DNA from: Amphiura filiformis
Taxonomy: Eukaryota; Echinodermata; Ophiuroidea; Amphilepidida; Amphiuridae
NCBI RefSeq assembly: GCF_039555335.1
Contig: NC_092631.1
Span: forward strand, 7,266,481-7,330,480
Direction: 5' to 3'
DNA: 64,000 bases
Numbering within the stretch: the stretch's first letter is position 1; the number at the start of each line of letters is the position of its first letter. The notes under the pieces were generated by a model. That model was not told the DNA's origin. It did not search any database and saw only the letters and a program-made list of their open reading frames with translations. A program made the position numbers and the translations under genes. Positions 45,001-57,000 of this stretch are shown piece after piece.

Positions 45001-48000
45001 AGACTTGTAACTTGTGTTGTGGATTTAGGCTGCAAATGGGAGGTGTAGGATATCGTTATGAACACGGCAGAGTGCCGAATACACAATAGCTGTTATGAGT
45101 AAACAGTGTTTGAAAATCTTGGTACCATTTCATTGGTCATTCTAAAAATTGAGAACATTCGTGAGCACTCACTTGAACTGTATATTATAGAAGTGAATGT
45201 GCACCAATTATTAATGTTATGAAACTAATCGATATATCCCTCAAAACAGGTATTTACAGCTATTCGGCTTTATGCTAAATCCAAAAAGTGTCCACCACTG
45301 CGCAGAGAGTTGTACGTGGGGACGAATCTGCATTTAACACATGTAAACTATAGCACTCATCCTTAATTTGGGGCTTTTATGTAAACATTAACTACTGGTT
45401 GTCCTAAGGCTACAGATTCTAAACTTGGTATGTAAGTTAAAATTAGAGCAGAAATATCAATATTGGCCTATATTTTGTGTATAATTTTCTGTGATTTCCC
45501 AATTTTGGGATGGCACTCTGACATAATTATGCCATAGCGATAGCACATGGGGAATGATTGAACTTATTTTGGTATCACTGGTATCAAATATAACAGTATA
45601 GGACATGTAGTATAGAAACTTCGGAGTTTCCAGCTATACTATACAATATAGAACAACCTGATTTATTTATATTCATTAATCGCACTTAGGTGCGATTCGT
45701 CCAAATCACAATTGCAATATCTACATCATTTTTTATGGAAATGAAAGATCGCCTGAAACATAATCGCAAGCATACAATAACTCAATTTGCTCAAAATGCT
45801 TGATTCGTTACTCTGCCGAATTCATAATGATATGAACTGCATGACCACCTTCCTGCAAATGGTAGTGTTTATATGATCTGTATGAGCACCTTGCTGCATT
45901 TGGCATAGCGTCGATATTCTTCCCCTTAAACTGATTGCTGGCTGTTTTTAAAATTGGACAAACCTGATTCCATTTGATCATGGTTGACTACAATGCCTGT
46001 GGCAGCGGAAGATTTTTTTTTGGGGGGTCGGGAGCATGGGAGTGGCGGGCAAATGAATTTCAGGGGCGTAAAATGGGTTTTTTTTTTGCCTTTTAAACCC
46101 TAAATCACCAAAAATTTCCACTTTCCAGTTTGGGAGGCAAACTTCCCCAGTAGTGCCGCCACTGTACAATGCGAACTAGCAACCACATGTTCCTCTCAAT
46201 CAATGAGGTCCAATTAATAACTTGTAATTAATAAAATGTATATGTATACAGCAGAGAAATAATTTAAGTTTGATGTACCTTATCTAATGTCATGTAGGGT
46301 GTGTTGTCACACCTTTCAATCACAGCTTTATGAAACTGAAGCCACTTGATGGGGTACTTTTCTTTCATGTGAGGTGCGTTTATTGCTGCCTTCGCGACAG
46401 CAACTTTTGTAGCCTTAAATGCCTGAAAATACAAATTGCATCAAATATTTCATATTAAAAACTAATAATTTATACCAGTTTTCTCAACACAAAATGTCAT
46501 GTTCAATTTAGGCAAAAAGTCATACAAATATTGAATGATTTTCCGATAATTAAAAATTCAGTCACTTCGGTAGGTCAGCTTGATCACATCAGCTAATTGT
46601 GTTAAGAAAGTATTGTAAGAAATGCCTGCAGATGCGAATGGTTATCCATCATTCTATATTCAGCATGGTTTCTGAATTTTATTACCTCATTGTAAATTGT
46701 TGACATTCAACTCAACTCAAGTCCACTCAAGTCTTGCCTGGATTATCAGTAAATAAAATCAAATCAAATTAAATCAAATCCACATCATCAGGGCTTAATT
46801 CCAATAAATCAAAATAAAATAAGCTGCATGTGTTCATATTTACCTCCTCATCAGATGGCTGCTTCTTTGTTGGGTCATTCTCTAGAAAATGAAATTGTCT
46901 TCTAACATATTTCTCGTATTTCTTCTCTTTTAATATGCCAAAGATTTTACGCTTCACAGCATCTTCCTCCTGAAACAAATACAGAAGGTAATCACAATAA
47001 GAAAACTTGCACCTAAATGGCTGGTAATGGAGGGACACAAATGTGAACATCTTCCTGTACACATTCAAAATATGCTGGTTTACACCACTCATACCAGCTG
47101 TTCCTAGCCTGAAAGTAGAATGGAGTGCCCACCAGAGTTTGGCCCTAAGTCCAGAGACCTCAGAGAATTGTTTGATGCCTACCCAAGACAAGGAGATATG
47201 CAGCTCAAGAAATACTTCCCGAGACAACTTCAAAGAGGCATTATAATGGAGTGCTTATCTAAGTAAGAGTGAAATAAGGGTATGAAGGTGACTGCGCTGA
47301 TATCTACCAATGAATTACTTCTCTTCTTTCCCCTGCACATTATACATGTAGGGATCTTTAATATATCAATCCATACTAATTAGTCACCCCCACCCCCACA
47401 TACAAATGACAACACAATTCCATTATACGTCACATGATACATCTTTAGTAAGGAAAAAGTTTTTCAAGTTCTGTTTTATTTGCAACAAGATAGTGATCTA
47501 CATTAGGAAAATTATAATCTATCAAAACATAAATTTGTCAAAACCAGGAAAAATCTTTCTAACTTCATAAAAAGTAGTCAAATTCCCCACAAAGAATCCA
47601 TAATAAAGTACACATTGTGACCAATGAAAAGAATGACAGAGTTATTAAATAGAAAAATAGCAGATCCACATGCAGGGACCCTAAATCTAATATAATACAG
47701 AATGAAAGAAAGACCTTCAATATTACAGATTGGGTCACTTAGTTTAAACAACAACAAACAAAAAGGACAACAAAAGTGGAAGCAGGAAGAGAAATACTAA
47801 GATTACAGCTATCTATGAATATTCTCAATCATCCAGGTAGTTGAATAAAGTTAGATTAGGTTATAAATCTTTGCAACTGCACTTACTGTTTTTGTTGACT
47901 ACAGTATTACGTCATATCTCTGATGCTTCATCAAGATTACAGCTGCTCATCTATCTTGTGAGATGAATTGTCACAGCATTATCTAAAACATTATTAACCC

Positions 48001-51000
48001 TAATCGACTCTTTGGGTGCCACACCCATGCACGGGCCTACCTTGGCACAGGGGTGTAGCTTGCCCGGCCAAACTTTCCGTCGCCATATGACTGTTCGCAT
48101 GATGACGCAATCGCATCATGTGGGATACCTGCTTGTGCCTACACTTTGTGAATTGAGGTTTTTTGATGTTTCATTTGGTTAGGATTAATATACACATATT
48201 ATTATTTATTAGCCCTAACGTCCCAGTTGCTTTTTGGCGAGGGGGAAGGAAAGAAGCCTGGAAGAAAGAAAGCAAGAGAAGAGAAAACTTTTCTCGGGTG
48301 CGGTGTTGAACCCCTGACCCCTCGGTGCCACACCCGTGCACAGGCCTACCTTGGTGTAGCTTGCCCGGGCCAAACTTTCTGTCGCCATATGAATGTTCGC
48401 ATGATGATGCAATCGCATCATGTGAGATACCTGCTTGTGCTTACGCTTTGTGAATTGAGGTTTTTTGATGTTTGGTTCGGTTAGGGTTAAAAGAAAGTAT
48501 ATCTTACAACTGGTGAATCTCGTTTGTGTGTCCCAATGATGAAGATTGGTGGATATCCTTTATCATCGGCAGAATCTTGTGCTGCATAAGTATAGATAGA
48601 CTGCAACCAAAACTTGATGAAGTCTTCCCCATTGAAATCATGGAATCGAGACGTTTCCTCCTTAACAAAACAAAAAGGAAAACAAGACAAAGTGAACAGA
48701 ATCTTGTGCTGCATAAGTATAAATAGACTGCAACCAAAACTTGATGAAGTCTTCCCCATTGAAATCATGGAATCGAGACGTTTCCTCCTTAACAAAACAA
48801 AAAGGAAAACAAGGCAAAGTGAACAGGACATGTCTTAAAAAAACTAGTTAGTTTAAAATGTAAACTTCTTTTGTTGTGATGCTCAAATCAAGTAAAAAAC
48901 AGGCAAGCACTTTTATGAAGCATGGTCAAACATTATCATTATTTCAGTTGTCCTAAACAGCTTTATAAATGATGACATAGACTTGACAGTTTGTGCAAAG
49001 GAGAAATGCATATGCCATAGAGAAAATATAGGATAGACTGCAGGTGTGTTACTTCCCATAGTGGTGGGAAACAGAGGCTTGTACAACACATCATCAGCAA
49101 TTGCCTGGCTTCCCATGGCAACCCAAATGGAAAGATAAAATCCATCATGGACAAAGCATCCAAAACTGCCCTTACAGTTAGCTACACAATCTCAGAAAAC
49201 CAGTTTACCAAAATCTGGTCCGTAGTCTCAGAGCATGCACATAATATAATATTATAATTCATAGATGTTCTGTATCTTCACAGAGAACTGCATCAGGAGT
49301 TCTAATCAAAAATGTGAAAGACTGGCTGTGAAGATAGCTGGTGATCTATTAATTAATTATTCTCCCTCAATAATAATTCCATAGTGTAATTTTGACTGCT
49401 ACTGCATATTTGAATTACACTTTTGATCTGTGAAAGTGCCATGACCATTACACAACTGTTGATCGTAAAACATCCTAACCCATTTCTTAAATACTTCAAT
49501 AACAAAAAACTGTAAATAATTAATACTTACCTCTATGGAGAAATCCCGAACTTCACATGACTCTTCTAGTTTCTTGCTCATATCAAACACAAGGGCAAAG
49601 ACGGCTCTTCGATTAAAGAACACCTGCAACAAATATATAAAAAGGTTAATAAGGATGAAGACAAGTCCTGAACTGTGTACAACTCTGCTTCCTTGTTGCA
49701 GACACTTTCAAGTACATCACATAATAATCGCTGTTGCCCTGTGGGAACTCATAATATTGTTGGAAGTGATTTTGTATAGAAAATGCAGACAGAAAAAAAA
49801 ATATGTTGATCATGCCATACACCCACCTGCTTAGGAACTTTAAAGGCCCATTCAGTGAAATTGTGTATACATTATGAAAAGGTATTTTTGAAATGAAACA
49901 TTTGGCAAGAAACAAGGAAAACAGCAGTATTGACACAATTAAAGCCCCATTCAAATACATGTAGTTAATTGTTCTACTTAAGTAGTGATATAACAATTTC
50001 ATGTAAATTTAATTATTTTGTCTTTTAATATACAGCTTTTGACTTAACCACTAGCAGGCTATGTTAGTACATCTATGCTACAAACAAAGGTGCACAATAC
50101 TGAATATGTGATTATGGCCCCTGGACCATAACTCACCTGGTGGGTCGTGTAATATAAGTCTTGCCTTGCGAAGTCCCAGAATAAATTGGTTCATAACTCA
50201 CCTGGTGGGTCATATAATATAAGTCTTGCCTTGCGAAGTCCCAGAATAAATTGGTTCATAACTCACCTGGTGGGTCGTGTAATATAAGTCTTGCCTTGCG
50301 AAGTCCCAGAATAAATTGGTTCATAACTCAACTGGTGGGTCATATAATCTGTTTTTCCGTATCACGGAGAAATCGTGGCTTTACCCAAAAGTGAGGAAGA
50401 AATAAAGTGGAAAATTGGGGTGGAATACTTAAATAAATTGGTTCATAACTCACCTGGTGGGTCGTGTAGTATAAGTCTTGCCCTGCGAAGTCCCAGAATG
50501 TAACTTCAAGATCATCTGCTTGCTCCGTAGCCTTTCTGATATTTTCTGGAATTTCAGCTGGTTGTTCTTTAGCCTTTATATACAAAAAATATACACCTTT
50601 ACTATATATCTGCTTTGCTGGACCAATAAATATAAATTAAAATTTCAAAACTGCTTATCCCACTATGCAATGATTAACCCTAACTGAACCAGGTCTCTCT
50701 CACTAATTCTCACATCGCATTGCCTAAGTCATATACACCCAGGGAATCACTGGCCGGGCAAACATCACCCATGTGGCTACAGGTCGGTGATCTTCTGCAT
50801 GGCATGCGAGGGGTCCGAGGTTCGAATCCCGAGGCACCAAGTGACTTCTTTGTTCATCTTTTTTTTCATTTCTTCTTTCCCTTCCAAAAGCAAAAAAAAA
50901 CCTTGTGTTCAGTTAGGGTTATCATACCCAAATATTGGAGACATACTTTGACTGGTCACCTTTTGTTCTGATCTCGGAAAATTTATTGATGATATTACCT

Positions 51001-54000
51001 GTCTGTTAACATGTTTCTCTTTGTTACTTTTAATTTTTTCACCCTAATTTAGTTCTTTATAAAATCATTATTAACACCCTCTGTAATGTACATACCTTGT
51101 TTGGATCTTTGGATTCTTCAATTGGGGTTGTCTCATCCTTTGCAGAGGTAGAGGCACTTTCCTGTTGCAAAATAAAGCCAATGAAATAGATGCCTTTTTA
51201 TAAATATTCAAAATATATCTAGAAATATTTATATAGTTATATCTAGAAATATTTCATTCAGGTGGTAACCATCTTTACACAATTATACATAGTGTCTTAA
51301 ATCTCACAATTCTGAATTATTGCTCACCTCACATTATATTATAATAACGATGAATGATTCTTCCCATTTATACAATTTCATGAAATTACCTTCTATTGAG
51401 TCCACTTATGTGATCCAGCAAATTCATTATACACTAAGAATTCTCACTTGATCATTTCTGTACATGTCTACTGTCTGTCAAAGTGACAGCCTCGTTCTGG
51501 TGAAGAGCATCAACTACTGATCAATCTTGATTTGTCTTAAAGTAGGTTGCTCCAAGATATGTAGCATGAAAGAGTGAAGCTATTACCTGTCTGTTAACAT
51601 GTTTTTCTGTGTTACTTTTATTTTTTCAATCTAATTTCCTTTATAAACACCCTCTATGTAATGCACATACCTTGTTTGGATCTTTAGATTCTTCAACTGG
51701 GGTTTCCTCATCCTTTGCAGGGCTAGAGGTACTTGTCTGTTGCAAAAAAACACACCAAATAATGATATGTGCCTTATTTCTATTTTTTATAAAATTCAAA
51801 CTATATCTGGAAATAATTCATTAACCATCTTTACACAATCATACATAGATTCTGTAGTATTGCTCAATAATATAATAATAAATTTATTATACACTTTAAA
51901 TTCCCACTTGATCATTTGTGTACATGTCTACTGTCTGTCAAAGTGACAGCCTCATTCTGGTGAAGAGCAACTATCTACTGATCAATCTTGATCTGTCTTA
52001 AAGTAGGTTGCTCCAAGATATGTAGCATGAGTCATTCAGTTGGCAGGGCACAATTCTCAGGCTTTGATTGACCCATTTTTTGGACAAAGGGGCTGTTCTC
52101 GGATTTTGACATCAAGGGGTCAGTTGGGGGACCTGCATCCTTATCAGCTCTCTAAATGATTCTTTGATGCTACATGCCAATGTTAAATTGCTACAAAATG
52201 TCACTCTATCTTCCAAAAATGAAGCATTGTTATGATGCTGTGTTATCAAGCGATTCTTACTTACCGTCTTCGTCTCAGGCACTTGTTTGTCATCACTCTT
52301 CTGCTCTTCTGATTCTGTATACAAAATAATAATAGTAAATTAAATTTCTCATCATAATTGTCAAATTCAAAATGTATTATCTGGCTTCCCTAAATCACAA
52401 CATTTGTAACAGTTTTACTTTCTTTCTTTTTCGGTAGTTCAATGCTACGAGAATGGGGATCTTATTGATTTATTGATTATCAATAGTAAAAAAAGGAACT
52501 TTACCTAATAATTGAACATTGAACTATCCAAATGAACTTATTCCAGAAAATTACAAGAAGGGTCTCTTGAATTGGCTCACATCTGAAAATGGATGACTAT
52601 CTGGTGGTACATCAGCAAATACTCTATAATGAGTATAATGGTTCCCAGAAGAGTGAAAATTGGGAAGGGTTTAATAGGCCAAAACGGTTTGTCAATTAAA
52701 TATGTTTTATGGCTGCATACCTTGCTTGGAAACTGTGTCTTTGTTCAAAGGTTCACTTGTTGGTGCAGTTGGCTGTACTGGAGTTTTTGATGATTCAGGT
52801 GTCTGATAGTAATAAAAACAAACATAAAAATACATTGACGTCACTAAAGCTCAGATTTCTGGCGTTTAAAAAGTAATGTGATTTAAAATATAACACATAC
52901 TAGGTGATATAATGCAAGAAAATTGTATATTGTCCATAAATAATTATAAATTGTAAAACATCAATCTTGAGTTAGGTTAGAATACATTGTTTAGCTTATG
53001 TGTGAAAGACCCTTTGACCTTTATTTTAAAGGTATAACACATTCAAATAGGATTATAAAGTTCCAATAGTAAACCCTGCTCTTTTCAAAACTGACTACAA
53101 ATGCAATAATACTCTCATGGTTCATTTAGCAAATTCTAAATACATCATGGAGTGAGCATAAGTCTGATCTAAAATTCACACTTCTTCAAAGAAAATATAC
53201 CACATCTACTGGCCATTGATAAGAATTGAACCCGTACCAATGTATATGTTACATTGTACATAATGAACTTGAATCAAAATCTGGAAGGGCAATAGAACTG
53301 AGTTTGAATTAGTCAGTCATTGATTTCTTTAATAATCTCATCACACTCACTCACCCAAATCCTGCATGTACCATATCACTTATATATTTTGAAGGGAACA
53401 CATTATACTGATGTCTCCTCTGAACTTGACTAAAAAGTTAAATGATTACAGAACATTACCTATTAAAACTTTTGACTCACCATGATTTTCTTTTCTTTAT
53501 GACTCTCTTGTTCAGATTCCTGTGGAGGATGTTGGCTGACGTCCGTGTCCTCAGGTGGACCTGTTTGATGTATATTTAAAATTAAAGTAACCACTTTTAA
53601 TAATCTGCAAGATTCTTATTGGATAGCTGTATGTCAGCCTCAATCATTCATTTCATTCCATGCAAGGGAGATTTGGCTATCATATACAAGCTCAAATTTT
53701 GGTAAGAATTTCAAGATCGTAAAATTTGTATGTGAACAAACATGAACTAAATATTACTGAACATTTTCCTCAGGACTGTTATTGATAACTAAATGAAGAG
53801 ATTTCATCGTTTTTGACGATTTTCTTGGAAAACCAACTGGTAACTGCGTTACTAAGCAACCAGTATCATCAGCGGTAAACAGAAGAACGTCACAACAACA
53901 TCAGTGTTGAGAAAGAAGTCTGCTAGACTTCGAAACGTCCACAGTGAGTACTGTTTTATTGGACTAGAAATATGAAATCTCTTCATTTATGAACTAAATA

Positions 54001-57000
54001 TGCTACAGAGTTTAGAGTATACAGACTTATTTCCATTGTCATCAACATATGTTACTTTCCATTTGAGTTGTTGAATCACCCATATTAGATCAATCAGGTA
54101 ACATAATAATGTAATACATTATGATGCATAATTCAGTAAAATGTGCATATAGCCTGCGGCAGAGTTTAGAGTATAGAGATATATTTCCATTTCCATCAAC
54201 ATATGTTACTTTCCATTTGAGTTGTTGAATCACCCATATTAGATCAGGTAACATTATAATGTAATCCATATTGATGCCATGATTCAGTAAAATGTGCATA
54301 TATATATTATATATATATATAGCCTGCAGCAGAGCATCCTGCTCATTGAACTATTGGATATTACATATTACATTGTCTTACTTGGCGGTGTTCCTGCAAC
54401 CTTTGGTGGTAAGTGTTCTTGTTCTTCCTCTGGGACAGGAGTTGACTGTTGTCAAATAAAACAAAAGGAAAATGCTGATAAACTCTCTTTGCAAGAGATT
54501 TAAAGATCAAAGGCTCTACACAATGCATGTGTTAAGGGGTGGTGCAATAATTATGTGTATCCGGGGTGAATTGGGAGGTGGAGCAAGCAGTTTTTTGGAA
54601 ATTCAAAAAAATTCAAAGGGAGGCAAAGATTTTTTGGCACATCATAATTGGGGCCACACAATTTTGAGCGCAGATTTTGGTGGCATCGTTTCGATAATAT
54701 GCCCAAAAAGGCATAGAAAAAGTAGTACATTATTTTTAAATATGCAAAATCTTGCTGCATTTGTACCACATATCCCTAGTCACTAACTAAATGTAACACC
54801 CCTTTACAAAGAATGACTTAACTTTATGTATCTCATTACTCGTATTGCAAACAATTCAGTTTTTCTCCTACCTTATCAGCAAGAGTTGGGTCCATCATGG
54901 TTGCAGCTGCATGCGCCACTCCCCAGTCATGCTTTTTATCAAGTTGTTTGATATGTTCTAAAGTAAAATTCAAATTCAAAATATATAACACCTAATTACA
55001 TATATGCATGCAACAAAATGTTGTTTTGTTTTTCTGCATTAATTTTGAAAGTTCAATAGCTATGAACATAAAAATGAACAATTACAGAAAGTTTAAGGTA
55101 CTGTTTCTGTCTATTAGGTTGTAATCTTACAAAGCCTACCTTCTACCTTACTTGTAGCTAACTGGGTATGGGAAAACCTGTATAAATGACCTACTTTGGG
55201 CCCTTTAATTTAAACACTGGACATGAATCAAATTTCTGGTATATAATACTCAGTAAAGTATCAATCAACATCATTGTACCAAAATATGTGTCCTGGTGAG
55301 TATTCTAATAAAGTCCATTGCATATGGTGATCCCAATGGGCCTGTTGCAGGTCCACCAATTTTCAGGGCATATGCTCAGCCAGTTTCTGAAATCATTAGG
55401 CTCCATCAGGTTGCATTTCAGATACACAGCTTTACCTTAGTTTTAATCCCAAGTAACAGGAGGATAAGACAGCTAAACAACTTAAGCTCACAAAATGCAT
55501 TGTTGAGGTTTAATCGTGGATGCTTGAAAACAAGTTAAAAGCTGAACGACTCAAAAGCCAAGCTTTTTCTTGATTTCTTCTCTTAGATGTGCAGTTTCTA
55601 TATCCTACCTTGACTTGAATATCGGAGGGTCTGTAATCACATTTGATTACAGACCCTCTGATGCTAAAATTAAATAAACCTTTTGAAATTCAAATTTCTC
55701 ATTCAATCCAGAGCCCCTCTATGGGGTGCTACTCTGAGTACATAAACAGGACAGGATAAGAAAGAAAGGTTTGAGATTTCACCACCGGGACGTCCCTTTT
55801 TAATGATCAGTAGTTACTTAATCAAACCAGGAAGTACTTGTTAAATTTTGTTGTTGATTTATCTTGCTATCTAAGTGCAGTTCATTAGCATTCAGTTAAA
55901 GTTGCCTCTGTGTTACTGACCAAGACCAAGAACTGTTTGCTGAAAGTCTTACACAACAGCCTGTGCCTGCATATTAGCTAGAATTAATAACTGTAAGTGT
56001 TTCTCATTGACCAAATGGTCCATAGCAAGCTATAGATACCATGGAATAGTTTGCGAGCTTTAAAAAAAAAAGATCAACCTACCCCCTGACCCAAATAAAT
56101 TTTGGGCTGAAAGGGCAAACAGACCTTTTATTTGTTTGGCCTTAAATGTACGTAATCAAGTATTCAACATCGCTAATACACATTTGTTTTGAAAGACAAG
56201 TACATAAGCAAATGTCATTAAAGTCATGCTTGAGTGGAGATAAATAATGATTGCGGGAACTTATTGACCATCACCCATACTTTCAATCTCCCCATGGTGT
56301 ATGTATTCTAACCTTTTCGATTACGCTGAAGTGGCTTCCACATGCTGGGGTCTGCAAAGGCTACAGAACAACACTTAGAGGCATCAACACCATCCGTGAT
56401 TTCTTCTCCTGATTCAAATCTGTAATGATTTGTAAGTTTTGTGTAAATTACTCTGGTGGAATTAAACATCTACACACATTACTTCATGTGAACTTCAGTT
56501 CCAATGAGTAAAATATATTTTGGACTTAATAAGCACCCCTTCCTTGTTAATTAGCACCCTGCGAACTTCTTAAACTTGAATCTGTTTAAATGCCCCTTGT
56601 AAATGTACTTTTAACAAGATAAAGGGTAAAAATGCTAGTTTTTCTATGGAAATTATTCTTGATTAAGTTTGACTCTCAACAGATGACTTAAGTCAGTGCC
56701 TGAGCGCTAATTAGGTAGAATACAGTCAGCAGCAGCAATCATTTGCATCATCATCATCATAATAATAATATTAAATGATTATAAGAGCAAATATGGGGCA
56801 ATAAGGCAACTGGTTATTATGCTGTTCTCTCAAGCACTGGCATACCAACAAACCAGCTGCTAATGTTTGTTTGTGGTCAACTCATTTATAGATCAGAATG
56901 ATTCACTTTGTAGTAAACCTACTTTTTGTGTAATTGTTAAGACTGCTATTAATTAAGTTACATTTTTTTGCAAATATACCTAGAAAATTAAGCAAAAACA

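Noticed and set aside
48487..48838. Overlapping ORFs on both strands across exon 16 and its partial copy
   Set aside because: Only the 48508-48660 frame fits the splice sites and Roc motifs; the others read through the duplication in wrong frames.
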